Assembly: GCA_900708905.1 (NCBI GenBank) | Contig: CAADRB010000002.1 | Coordinates: 3,664,439 to 3,728,438 of the forward strand | DNA: 64,000 nt | DNA from: Hymenolepis diminuta | Lineage: Eukaryota; Platyhelminthes; Cestoda; Cyclophyllidea; Hymenolepididae | Direction of reading: 5' to 3' | In this document: positions 35,052 through 47,900 of the stretch, piece by piece | How the letters are laid out: each line of letters opens with the position of its first letter | Numbering within the stretch: the stretch's first letter is position 1 | Program-made: the position numbers and the translations under genes | Notes under the pieces: generated by a model | What the model was told of the DNA's origin: nothing | Seen by the model: only the letters and a program-made list of their open reading frames with translations | Databases searched by the model: none

Positions 35052-38000
35052 TGATATTTGCAGTGTATCTATAGGTGAATGTGTAAGTTGGCCTGTGTAG
35101 CCCAATGAACAGCTGTTGTGGTTTACGTATGATGTAATGAAGTAAAGTATAAAAATTCACTAGCTTCACAACCAAAAATCCCTAAAAAATTATCTATTTT
35201 CGTTATTTTATCTCATTTTGAATTTGATTTCAATAAAATTGCATCTTTTGTTTTTAATATAAGCATTTATAAAAAATAAATATTCATTACAATCCCTCCT
35301 TCATAATATTATCACCGCTAGAGTAAACCAGAAAATAATTGTATTTTGGTAATAAATCCATATTCAGAAATGCTATCTCTTACTATATTTTACGGAATCA
35401 GTAATTGTCGGTACCATCCGTGCTTGTATTCGTTCAGAGTTTCGTTTATTTAGAGGAAACATATACGTATATATACTTGTAAATCAACGTGCTACGAATA
35501 GTTAAAGTGCTTTTTCATCTTTACAGTGCTCTACGAAATATCTCTATTTTTCACTCTGCGTTCAAATTACGGCAGCAATTTTTAGCGTCAGACTAATATG
35601 ACATGGAAAATGTGAAATCCAGCGTTCATCGTCAAGGTAGGTAAATGTAACCAGGTTTCTCTTATTTACGAACTTTCGTTCTTACCAAATTGACAAATCA
35701 ACTTTGGCCACTATCTGATATTGATGAATATTATGTGGAAAAATAGATATTTTTCTAATGTGTCACGAGCATAATTTTATCATGGTCAGTGGAAAGTAGC
35801 AGATATTACATTTGAAATTAACTGAAGATCCATATTCAAAGAGTACATCCCGCAGTCGTTTAACAACTATCTTATTAGACTTATCAGCATGCTCGCACAT
35901 CCAACATTTAATAGTTAATCCAGACAAATTTACCATCGTCTGACATTCACTCGTTAGTTTTATAATGAAGTGCTTATTCGTTTAAATGACCTTTATTTAG
36001 TTTGCAAATTGTCTTGAATGTAAAGAGCTTCAATTTTCTCCCTAAAATTACAACGCTTTTAAGTCAATCACAACTGTACTTGTATTTATAATGAGACTGA
36101 ACTTTAGGTAAAAGTGAGATTTAAAGTCTATTTTATAGTATTCTATTGAATGTACACGTAGACCCACATGCCTGCCTTGTCCCAATTACAGACGAAATTT
36201 TTATTGATGACCAACAGACAAACGACCAATTTCACTTAAGTTGTAATTTGTCACCTTAGTCACGCCCTTGTTTATACTCCCTCTGCACTAACGTTTACTT
36301 CCTTGCTCCTTCAGTTCCTGCTTATGTCCAACACATCCGCGGTCCCATTTAACTTTTGGTCTTTTCATTAGGGTGTTGGAGTTAGATAACAACCAACGGT
36401 TTGCAGCTAACAAATTACGACAANNNNNNNNNNNNNNNNNNNNNNNNNNNNNNNNNNNNNNNNNNNNNNNNNNNNNNNNNNNNNNNNNNNNNNNNNNNNN
36501 NNNNNNNNNNNNNNNNGAGGAAGAGAGGAGATGAACAGGACGTGTAGGAGTCCGCACTGATCAGTGTGTGTTGTCTGGAAAAACAAGGGTAGCTTTATAT
36601 GAGTCATTTGGGTAAGGCCACGCCAGAGCATGAGTGCAGATGTGCCTTTTATGTGAAGCGAGGCGGTTATAGAAGAGGGAAAATCGGTGGACGCGTTTAG
36701 ACATGCCAGACAGGGGTTATGCGACATAGGGACATAAATGAGGTCGCTCTAACTTCGTGGGCGGAAAAACTGAGGTATTATCGTGGAGAATGCGAATAAA
36801 AGGTAATTCTGGAAAATGCATAGTTATCCTTCAAGGGAAAGACTGCTGTATCCTGCTAACGTTACGAAGATCATTAGATTTGTACGTTGACTGAACTGCT
36901 AGAATAGTTTTACTGACGGGAATTAGTACTACCCTGGTTGAGTCAAAAGTAATTAATATGAAGAATAACTGCGTCCTTTGTAAATAGTCAGCACTTTTTA
37001 TACGTTTCCTTTGGTACCTACTTCAGACCGATGACTACCAAACGTTTCGCACAATTTTATTTGAAACACTAATCACATAAATCATTGATTAGGTCAGTCA
37101 TGTTTAATGACCTCGTACTCCATCCCTCCCTAGTAATGCAGTTGATGTTTATAGCCATGCCTACCTACTGATGTCTAAATTTGTAAATGTACTTTTCCAA
37201 ATTCCATTGGGAGAAGTATTCACAGCACTTGATCTGGGTAGAAGAAAGGTATTCTGGGGCCGTTTTTAAGAGAAACACATTCTGCCACCTCTCCTGTTAC
37301 TTAGGGGTTGGTCACCCACAACACCGGATAATGATCTCGTGATCCCTGGCTCGGTAGACAGGCACGTTAACGACCGCACCACCAGCGCAAAATGCGACTA
37401 CGAAATTTCGTACTATCTGACCTTGAGTCCCACTATAGCGATTCATCAAATCAGGCCAATTTTGGTGAGGTGTACAAACTAGTAAGAGTAATGGTCACTA
37501 GTTAAATATGGTAATTGAAATGGGAGTTTCCTAGCTCAAACAAATTGTGAGGCAATACTTCCTTCTGATTCTTGTATGTTTCAAGCTAGGCTGATGTCAC
37601 ATGTTAAGAAATCGTCGGCATGTATCCAGTAGTTAAAATTTACAACCGATGTAGCACTTGATCTACAAGAAGACAAAGAATTTGATTTCCTGAAAGAGAG
37701 TTTATACGATTCAGAAGGCCAAACTGCATCCACCTCAATTCATGTCTACATCTGCAATGCGAAGTTTGAAAAAGACATCGAAGATAAGTACCCATAAAAT
37801 AAATTAGAGATTTATAGCATACGGTTACCATAACATTATCGTGTCCTCCCTTGGAGTCATTATTAATCGTGCTATTTACCGAAAATATAGACAATCCCTA
37901 GCTGTCTAATAAACACTGGAATACAGCATTTGCTATGTATGACGAATGCTTGCAGATGTTAAGAACACTTCATAGACGATATTGAAGCTTAATTTTGGTT

Positions 38001-38454
38001 GTAAATTAATCTAAGAAATACTCCAATACAATTCAACTACATCTATAAGGGATCAAAATGTCGAATTCTCAAGGTTTTAGCAAAAAACAAAGAACTCTTT
38101 CTTCGACAAATTAAAACTTACAGACCCATTCAGTTAGAGTAAACGCCTGTTCTTATCACATAATCGTACCGCAGTGCAATCAATAAACGCCTCTTAGCTT
38201 GACAGCGGAAAATGGCACTTAGAATCACCGCGAATTGTCAACCTTAAATTCCACAGTCATTCTCAAAGTACCAAAAGGAATTTGCAATTGCACCTTTTAC
38301 TGTGAAAAGGCACTTTTTGTACACTTAAGGAGAGAAGGGAAGTGATAGTAGTACTAGGAGTCATGAAAAAACGCTACTTTGGTAGAGGAACACTGATGGG
38401 AAAAAGGAACTAGATATTAGTCCAGCCTTGCGACTTTTTTCTTCAATTCTTTTT
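35052..38454. other. Intergenic region with assembly gap and repeat relics
   Basis: No supported gene. N bases at 36424-36516 interrupt a GC-richer patch (about 36250-36780), which may be a mobile element that failed to assemble. A tRNA-like relic lies at 37325-37395. The rest is AT-rich and featureless. Confidence 0.5.
37325..37395 (-). repeat. Degenerate tRNA-derived SINE-like sequence
   Basis: On the minus strand, TGGTGCGGTCGTTAACGTGC reads like a tRNA box A and D-arm. It is followed by GTCTACCGAGCCAG and a box B-like GATCACGAGATCATTATCC. The same GTCTACC...ATCANGAGNTC pattern recurs at 51360-51412 on plus. Stems do not pair well enough for a functional tRNA. Confidence 0.4.
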
Positions 38455-39848
38455 CTATTCGCTTCGACCCATAGCCTGTAGGAAATGGGGAAAAACGGAC
38501 GATAAAAAAGAGAAATAACAGTACAACATGACAGAGTCGTCTAGAAATATCGTACCTTCATAAGAGCGCTGCCCATCTTAGCTGGAGACATCGAAACAAT
38601 AACACCCGCTTCTTCTAGAGCCGCAATCTTTGATTTAGCGTCCCCTTTTCCACCGGCAATAATGGCACCAGCGTGACCCATTCTTCTACCGGGCGGAGCT
38701 GTAACTCCAGCAATGAATGAGACGACTGGTTTCTTGTTGGGTCCCTAGGCAATCACAGAAAGCACATCAAAGCCAGTGTACTCTTCCTTAAAAGGACTAG
38801 CAAAAACTATTGCTGATAAAAAGTGCATACACTGTTGTGTTCTTTGAGATAGGCGGCGGCATCTTCTTCAGCCTGACCGCCGATTTCACCAATCATGATA
38901 ATTCCGTGGGTGTCGGGGTCGTTAAGGAAGACTTCAAGGCAATCAATAAAATCAGTTCCGTTGAAGGGGTCACCACCAATACCAACACAAAGGGACTGAC
39001 CTAGACCGGTCTAAATTAAGTCAAACAGAAGAAATAGGTTAGAAAAGGCATTAGTACATATCATGCAAGACAGAAATCAAGTATTACCTCAGTAGTCTGG
39101 TGAACAGCTTCGTAAGTAAGAGTTCCAGATCTAGAGACAATGCCTATGTGACCTGGAGCATGGCTGTGACCGGGCATAATACCAATCTTGCAAACGCCGG
39201 GTTTGATAATTCCAGGGCAATTGGGGCCGAGCAAACGAGATTTTGACTATAAAGCAAGGACTCAACTTCAAGACTAATTCGATTTACAGAAGTTAAAATT
39301 TAGAGTTCAGAACAAGCTTACCTGACGCATAAGACGATGTTTAACCCGAACCATATCATGTTGGGGAATACCTTCAGTGATGCAAACAATTAGAGGCATC
39401 TCAGCCTCCATGGCCTCATCAATTGCCTTGGCAGCAAACTGAGGTGGGACATAAATGACAGTTGCATTGGCACCAGTTGCCTCCTTAGCTTCACCAACAG
39501 TATTAAAGACTGGGAGGTCAAGATGAGTTTTGCCACCTTTGCCAGGGGAGACACCACCTACCAACTTGGTTCCATAAGCCAAAGTTTGCTGTGAATGAAA
39601 GGTTCCTTGCTTGCCTGTGAAACCTTGAACGATAACCTTTGTGTTCTCATTTAAGAGAAGGTTCTTGCGCGTTGCTGAATAATTTGTACGCGCAAATTGC
39701 GAAAGTACTAAAATATTAATTTATTTTCGTTAAACAACGATGCTATATAATTGAATAGAACAAGAAAAGATGAGAAATTCATGTCAATTTACTGGGAAAT
39801 AAACCAATTACCTCCAGATAAAGGAACCCTGCAAACAGCTCTAAGCAT
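38455..39848 (-). CDS. SUCLG1: Succinyl-CoA ligase [ADP/GDP-forming] subunit alpha, mitochondrial
   Basis: This subunit of the TCA-cycle succinyl-CoA ligase carries the CoA site and the phosphohistidine; it pairs with a beta subunit in the mitochondrial matrix. Exons, 5' to 3' on minus: 39848-39812, 39707-39322, 39246-39088, 39010-38831, 38744-38556 and 38475-38455. The joined length is 972 nt (323 aa; human 346). The N-terminus [12 protein letters not shown] is basic and hydrophobic, as expected for a transit peptide. CoA-binding part: [17 protein letters not shown]. Later motifs are [35 protein letters not shown] and [15 protein letters not shown]. The catalytic histidine lies in [16 protein letters not shown]. 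The last exon has only 21 nt (seven codons including stop). Flatworms rely heavily on succinate/propionate metabolism, so this enzyme is expected to be important. Confidence 0.97.
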
Positions 39849-40104
39849 TCTTAAATGCAGCGGTTTTTGTTTATTCTAATTCAACGTAAATGAAAGTTTA
39901 AAACATAATTTTTAAGAAGATTTAGGCATAATTTACGTTTATTCGCAATTATTTAATGACAAGTAATAGCATCGGTTCTAAAATATTGATCTATTTAAAT
40001 TTGTAGGGTGCATTAATTTTCATTGGCGCGCGTGATAAGCGCACTAAAAGCGGACATTTATTGCAAGCTACTGCTCAGCAGCTTTGCAATTTTGTGGATG
40101 CGAA
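39849..40104. promoter_or_regulatory. Divergent promoter region between SUCLG1 and the TRIM-NHL gene
   Basis: The two predicted starts are 256 nt apart on opposite strands. The minus-strand acceptor AG at 39850-39851 lies 1 nt before the SUCLG1 ATG, suggesting trans-splicing. A CpG-rich motif TTGGCGCGCGTGATAAGCGC lies at about 40023-40042 in otherwise AT-rich sequence. Confidence 0.5.
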
Positions 40105-43100
40105 ATGGGATTCGACGGTGACGCAGGAGCCACGCAGACGAATATGTCCTCCAACTTGGAATTGGATTCTACCAAGATGCTTTTGGACTTGAGAACCCGA
40201 TGTGAGGAATTGGAAGATGCCTTGTATATGCTCGATTCCACCAGGAAGGAAATTGAAGGTCAGATAAACCAGTGCTTTCAAACCATTTTCCGTACTCTCG
40301 AAGAGAGAAAAGCTATTCTATTTAGTGATTTAGAAACCTCCTTACAGAAACGCCGAAGCAATATTGAAGAGTTGATGAAGAACATTGAAGAACGAAGTCA
40401 AATGCTCACGGTTACGACAGAAATGATTAAACAATATCAAATCAGCGAAAAAGGATATCTAAATGGCAATCACAGTGCCAAGAATGAAGAAATCAATCAC
40501 GAAATTGGCAGAAAGAATGCAGAGGAGCAATTAAGATCTCTTCTATCAGTCCCTATACCTGTTCATCCTTCAATTACGGATATAATGTCCTACTTCCCAA
40601 TTGACCTGGACAAACTTCTGAGCCTTGTTAAAAACTTTGGCGCTATTGGAATGACAAGTGTGGATTCTGATCAAACTAGCCTGATTGAATCCGACTCAAA
40701 CACAGCTCATGTTATGCAATGTGTTGCAGGTGAAATTTATTTCCAAAAAGTTCGTGCTGTGGATAGTCAAGGACGAGATGTTAATACAGTAAATTCAAAG
40801 GAATTCTCAGTGAGTTTAACCAATCGGCCAGTTCAAATGAATGAGGTGACTGTTATTGATCCCAACTCAAGGTCGGAGAACGGTGAACCCGAAAACCATC
40901 TCAAGATCCGTCTCAGGCTCGCGAATCCCGGATTCTACGAGCTTAATGTGAAAGTTCTTGGTGAACACATTCGAAATTCTCCCTATCGGATTCACTGCTT
41001 GTCCAAAATGGGTCCCTCGGCCAAGGAATGGCAACAGGTATTCAATGATCTTAGCGAACGCATCGAATTGCGACGAGGTGCTCTGCAGTACATCAAACGA
41101 TCCAAATCGGAAATTCATCTTCCCAAACCCCGACCTCCTCCTCAGGCGCTAGCGGACAAGCTGGCCTGGAACAAAGCTGGAATGATTTTTGCAATAGGAG
41201 CCCGTGGTAGAGGTGTTTCAGAGTTCGCTTCACCACAGGGTGCTATGTTTACCAGAGACTCCAAATTGGTCATTGTCGATAGTAATAATTCAAATGCACA
41301 GGTAATTTTTACATTTATTTTAATAAAACAGGTAACACTTTCTCGCATAGTAACTTAGAGGATAAATTAATTCAATCCGATTTATTTTCCTGAAATCAGT
41401 TTCTGTTTGTTGCCGCCTAATTTCAAAGTAAACCCTTTATTTTACGTATTTTATAATCAGCATCAATAGAATAAATGAATATTTTCGCAAGATTATTCAA
41501 ATAAGATTATTTTAACCTTTTTCATCAAGTGTTTAAAAATCCACTAATTCTGTGAATGTATTTTTAATATCACAATAAATAAATAAATCCGAAACAACAT
41601 TTATCAAAGCAATCTTAGTTTTAGTGGCAACTTTATTAGCTTTTATTTACCGTCTGGTTTGGAAGTGCGCTCCAATTTCCGGTAGTATCAGTCAGTTTAA
41701 TAACGTCTTTGATAAAACAAAAATTTAAATTTTTGAATAAAATTTATTTTTTAGGTTTTCAGTTCTTATGGTGCCTTTCTGTTACGGTTTGGTACGTTTG
41801 GATCAGAACCGGGTCAAATGGTTCGACCAACCTCGTGCGCTGAAACGATCAATTCCAATTATTTGATCTGCGATTTCGATCTTCACTGCATTCATGTCTT
41901 CCAACCTTCTGGTAATTATATGTCCAGATTTGGACAGCGGAATCTCGCTGGACCTATTGTGAGTCTGATTCTATTTTTAATTTCAAAATAATATTACTTA
42001 CCCTATATACTAATAAAGGATGGACAATTAAGTAGTTCCCACATATTTGTGGTGGATACTGCACGAACAAGCCCTTGATTAAGCCTTAGTAATCCCATTA
42101 CTTATCCAACAAGCTGCAGTCAAGTACAACAAGCCTCTAGCAGAGCCCTCTGGTATAACTTGCCACCACAATTAGCTAGGCTTCGTCCAAAGTGGTGGGA
42201 ACACGGGAGATATGGTGAGGACAGAGTTAACTGAAAATGCTTAGCAATTGTGAGTACAACAAACACCATGCTACACGAAAATTTATTGCCCGTAATTGCT
42301 CGATATGTGATAGGTACAACGACCGCATTTTCAGGAATGTTCTTTCGTGTGCGAGATCACTTAGGCCGGCCTTGATAGTGTACGCTCCATACATCTATCT
42401 TATTTCGATCCAAAATTCAGATAGTAATTTGTTAATCCAAGTATAAATTTCGAACACGTTTAGCCCGCATTTCTTTTGACTTTAAAGGAATATTCAAAAT
42501 ATTCTTGTTAGATAAAAATTTATGTGACTAACGAAAGTAAGGTGTGTTATAAAAAAATATATAATAAAATAGTTAAATCAATTTTGAAAACTAATCTAAC
42601 TCACACTCTGGAATCAAAAGAAACATTTGAACTATAATTAATTTAGATACTATTTTTTCTTCCATTGTCGCTTCTATCTGATTAAGAAAATATTCATAAT
42701 TATTCATTATTTTCTGTTACTCTTATTAAACACTTATTAAAACGGGTGTTACACATAGAAGAACGGAAAGGGGATTCCGACCGGTCTTTTGTTTATGGTT
42801 GTTTTTTTGTATTTTCTTTTCAGGACGTAGCGGTAGATAGCAAAGGCAAAATCTTCGTAGTTGATATTAAAGCTTGTACAATATGTTATTTCAAACCGAC
42901 CGGACGTTTTCTAGGTCATTTCGGGGCTCGAGGAGCAGCGGACAATCAGTTCACAACCCCAACTGGAATCACAATCGACTCTGGGGATCGGATCTACGTG
43001 GTGGACTCCCATGTACATTCAATAAAAGTATTCGACAATGACGGGGAATACCTGTTCAAATTTGGAGTGAATGGTAACGAACCTGGATGCCTTCATTTAC

Positions 43101-45850
43101 CTACACGAGTGGCCTTCGATGGTACCAACTTGCTCTTTGTTAGTGATACTGGAAATAACCGTATTCAGGTAAGCGTTAACCTTTTACTCACTTATTTAAA
43201 ATTAATGTATTTCTGGTTAAATTAAAAGGCATCTAATATGGAAACCATACGTATATATATGTAGTTATCTTGCCTTATGGAATATAAATTTAATAATCTT
43301 TTTATTCATCAGCAATTATGATCCTACAAAAGGAGAAGGATTGCAGTACTTTCCTTTTTTGATGAAGTTCGGAGTATTTTAGACTTAATGACTTAGATGC
43401 ATCATTTACTAGTGCGTTAATGCGGTGCAGAATTGAATTATAATAATTCTCCTACTGAGTAAGCAACGCTTAAGTTAGGTAGAAGGAATTCATCTTGGAA
43501 CCTCTTCTTTAGCCATATTCTGCTCAGTTTGGACCACGCGATTCATCAGTCATATTACTGGGGGAAAAACAAGAAAGTTTTCATTCAGAGGAATCTGATT
43601 TAACATATACCAAATTTTTTCTGTCACGAATGAATGACAATACGAGTACGAATGAATAGGAAAGCTCATTGTATTTAGCTGAATCAATTCGTCTAGACTA
43701 TCCCATTCTAATTTCTCGAGAAAATTAACTCAACCACAATCATAGGCCGATTGGTATTTAACTCTTACAATGCAACAGCGAATTAGATAAGCACTTATTT
43801 AAAGCAAATACTGAGAAAGCAGACATTTCTAATCTAAAACTAATAATTACTTGCAAAACGCAATAATTTAAAAAATAAAAATGTTTCTAAACTATGATCA
43901 AAGAAGGCTTAAATCGTTTGACTTCATTTAGAACGGTTCGTATTTGAATATTTGCAAATAAATCCAAACTTGAAAAAGGAAAAAAATCACTACATATATC
44001 ATCGGAATTCTTTCCCGAGTTCTTATTTAATCTGATGCAACGATCTCCAAAATCAATTAAATCATTTTAAAACAAAAATCTTATTTTATGACCCGGTTCA
44101 GTAATTAGATTGCTTTTAATTTGTATTACTTACTGGTACAGCTCAATAAGCTCGGAATGATCATTGCAAAATATTCTCGAATTCGTAAAATGACTATTTA
44201 TTTGTGTACAGAGGAAATTACTTTTTCAAGTTCATTTTCAGATTGCAGCCTCTCAAGAATTACAAAGGAAATCCGATCTATTAGTTATGTTCCCAGAACG
44301 ACTTGCCAAGTAAGATAAATCTGGAGTTCAAGCACATTTGTAACCACTTGATGTCAAAATTTCTCCTATATCCATTTTAATTATTAATCAGCAAACGTTT
44401 TTTCTTTAATCTGAGATATCACTTGTGTTTTCCAAATTACATGCTGAAAAATACGTACAAATAACCAACTACATAAAATAAACATTATACAATGAAGTAT
44501 ATTTCATATCCGCAAAACATTTGCAGAATAAACGAAAGCTCAAGTTGCATAATTTCTGTTCTTTTTTGGTCGTGGGAATTCAAAATGTCCGAATCGGAAG
44601 CTCCATTGCATGCGAAATTTATTCATAACGAAGTTGAAAATAAATTGCCCTACTACAGCTGAAATAAATGTTTTCAATTCGAGTACTTGCGGATAATTTA
44701 ATCTAAATCTTTAAAGATCTCCTTATTTATAATTACAAAGAATAATACGCAGTTGAAAAGGAGTTTTATCAAAAGTGAAATAAGAATTGAGTTGATTTTA
44801 CAAGAGAAATAGAACTCACTTTACATTTTTTTATCTTTCAAATGAACAAATAATTCTTCTTAGGTAGAAAAACAGGTCAACTCTCTGTAATAAACAAAAT
44901 GTTATAACCGTAGGAACAAATAAACACCTTTGTGACAGTTCAGTGGAAGGGCACAATGTCCCTAAAATTTTCATATTTTTCACAGTCTTCATTCTAATAG
45001 TCTAAAAAACATGGATATAGACAAGTAAAGTATTTACATGAATAGTTATTCGTGGATTTCTAAATATTGTGCAGTGAAACTCTAGTGTAGCGAGTATTTT
45101 TCACGAAAGTGATAGATTACAGCATCGTTCAAGTATGTTGGAAAAACTTGAGCTAGATTTGATTAAATATTAGAAGAGACAAATATATATCTATGAAGAC
45201 CTCTTTCAATTCGACCTGCTGGCCTAATATTTAATATCAATCAGGTATCTAGATATCAAATCTATGAAATGTGAACTTTGCTACGCTAAATAATGAAGCT
45301 GAGAATTGGAACTATTTATTAAAAGACACACGGTCAGTTGAATCCAAATTGAAAATGAAGCAAGGCTTTTTTGACATCTTAAATTTTATTCCCTACATCT
45401 ACCTGACACTCTTCCTTCCTACCTTAATTGAACTATCACTTTTGTTTCTATTTATCCTATCTTTTTACGTGGGCAATAGTCGTAATATCATCATATCTGA
45501 CCTCCTATTTGCTAATTTTCCCAAAACCACATAAGAGCATATGAATGGCTGCGTTACCAACAAGATTCTAATATTAATTTATAATGGGATTTCAGGTATT
45601 TGATATGGAAGGCCAGTACCTTTGGATGTTGACATCATCCCTAGACGCACTAAATGAACCCAAAGGTTTAGCAATCCTACCCAGCGAGGACCTGATCGCC
45701 GTTGTTGATACAGGTAATTACAGAATCAAAGCCTTTAGTCTTCTCCATCGAGCGGAGAACTCTGAACCTCAGGTAAAGGATTCTGCCAGCACCAACTTCC
45801 CATGGAAGCATTCCGATCAAAATGATCTTGCAAACGACAAGATGCCTTGA
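40105..45850 (+). CDS. TRIM-NHL family protein (coiled coil, filamin repeat, NHL propeller), no RING or B-box seen
   Basis: Exons: 40105-41301, 41755-41958, 42824-43168 and 45596-45850. Joined length 2001 nt (666 aa), all in phase 0. Residues about 20-115 form a coiled coil (RTRCEELEDALYMLDSTRKE). About 208-296 is a filamin-type Ig repeat ending NSPYRIHCL. From about 358 to 650 there are NHL-type repeats (GITIDSGDRIYVVDS, FDGTNLLFVSDTGNNRIQ, VVDTGNYRIKAF) forming a predicted beta-propeller. This order matches TRIM2/3/71-like and related TRIM-NHL proteins, which bind RNA or act as E3 ligases, but no RING or B-box is visible. The frame is open upstream of the ATG back to a stop at 40045, with an acceptor-like CTGCTCAG ending at 40078, so upstream exons antisense to SUCLG1 cannot be excluded. 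Exact orthology is not assigned. Confidence 0.9.
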
Positions 45851-46349
45851 AGTGTGTCTGCTGCATTTCTCTTTGCGAAATAGTTAGCCAACACAGATTG
45901 TGTTTAAACAGCATTTGTGCACTGTCAATCATTGTATTTGGTTATTACTTAATATGGTTAAAACTACTAGACCTGAGCGAAATATATATTAATGAGTCTA
46001 CTGAAACAGATACTCTGTTTCAATGTTTATTGTTATGGCAATTAAGGGTATTATTAGTTAAAAGTATTCGATTAACTTTTCGAAGGTGGATTAGCTATAT
46101 ATAAGCAAAAATTAAATTTTAATTTCAATTCTATGTCTTTCCAAGGTAAATATATACACATATATTAATTTTTACTACAATGCCTACTTCCTTGTACAAA
46201 GAATGCTAAATGTTGAAATTTATTCTTAAATGTATATTTAATTTTAATTTGAGACCATTATTAACCCTTAATATTAGTACCATAGTAAAATTAAAAAGAA
46301 GAAGAAACTGCTGTTACTAAAATATCAAAACTAAAAAGTAGCGTTTTGC

Positions 46350-46355
46350 AATAAA
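46350..46355 (+). terminator. Possible poly(A) signal of the TRIM-NHL gene
   Basis: First clear AATAAA after the stop, 500 nt downstream. An ATTAAA near 46110 is an alternative. Confidence 0.35.
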
Positions 46356-47834
46356 ATACTAAAGATACATTTGTTTTTATTTTCTCCCCTAATAATCAAT
46401 TGTCATTTTAACTACAGAAGTATAAGACTTCTTGTCTCATAACACTTTACAATTAAATCTTAAAACAGATGGCATTTTAAATTAGCTAGACGGATTTCTC
46501 AAGCACGAAATATCATACTTATAGCTAATGGTTAATATTATTTCAATAATTTATTTTTAGATTTGAAATAGACATTATTGCAAAGAACTTTAGTCTAATA
46601 AAACATCTTGCGGTACACAGTGAAGTATTGATTCTTACTTTTTCTTCAGTAGATTAGGATAATAAATGGATTTTTTTAATTTAGAAAATAAGAGATGCGG
46701 TCGACAGAGTTTGTTGTCATTTAACAGTATCATCATTATCGGCATTCAGTTATCATTTCCAAGTTCTTATTGACTTTAACCCTCAGCTTCTTTTCACTTC
46801 AGAATCTCCAGCAATCTAAATTGGTCTTTACTTTGGTCCTCTGTTAAGTAAGAACGATTTTTTGAAAGTGACCAGGGGTTTTAAATAACAATTTTGAAAA
46901 ATATTAACTTAAGCAAATTAGCGATTTATGGTCAGGTCAAGTTAAATCATTTTTTGATCAACCGTTATTTCTTTTTACTAAATAATTTATGCTACTCTCT
47001 AAACATTTACCTTGCATTAAAAGTGGTAAAAAATTTTGAAAATTATGGCTCACCGGCTACAATTATTCTTTCCATTATAATAGATTTTCTATCCACGAGG
47101 ATGTTCAAGACCAGCTGAGTTCATTTCTATTTCTTAAAGATAGTAATGATGTATAAAACGACAACAAAAGTGGTTGCTCTGGTAATTATTAATCATCTGC
47201 ACAAAATGCACTGAAATCAGTTACAGAGACCCTAAATCTTATCAAAATAATCCTATTATCCCCGGTTTTTCAAAATGTTTGGCTGACAGTTCGAAAATTT
47301 CTACCTCGTGATGTTATTCTTAACGATTATCCCGAGAAGAGAAAGACATTTGAGAACCAAAATAGATGCGAAATTTTCATACTAAAAGTGTACTCAATTC
47401 TTTTTTATACCGATAATGCATATTATGGATGGCCATTTCATTCCCTAGAGGTGCAATGGTGCTTTCCATCCATGCATGTCATCTGATGTTAAGCAAGTTG
47501 TTGAAGTGCTAAAATAATATTTGGTTAAACTTCCTAGATGATGCTTTGAATTAGACAAATCAGACAAGGGGATGTGCACATTAATTCTCTAAACATTTGG
47601 AATACGACTTGATTATGAACTATCAATGACCATACTCATGAACAACTCTCGTATTGATAAGATTGTTCTTTTGACTTTTTCCGTCCTCTCTTAAGTGCTC
47701 TTATAGAGGATAGCCCAAATAACCTCCTTCTAATATGGTAAACAGATTCTCTTCCAAACAGAAACTTACTGTAGTACACATCGAATAGTCCTAATCAGTC
47801 CATTTTCCAACTTCCAATTTGGATGCTCGTGAGA

Positions 47835-47900
47835 TTGGTAGCTCAGCGGCTCTAGAAAGAGTGTCGGTTAGGGATTTATTATCGTGAACATCCCAGTTAA
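47835..47900 (+). repeat. Degenerate tRNA-like sequence with perfect box A
   Basis: TAGCTCAGCGG (47839-47849) is an exact RNA polymerase III box A match. It is followed at the right distance by a GGGAT/ATCCC hairpin rather than a clear box B. Likely a tRNA-derived SINE fragment. Confidence 0.35.
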
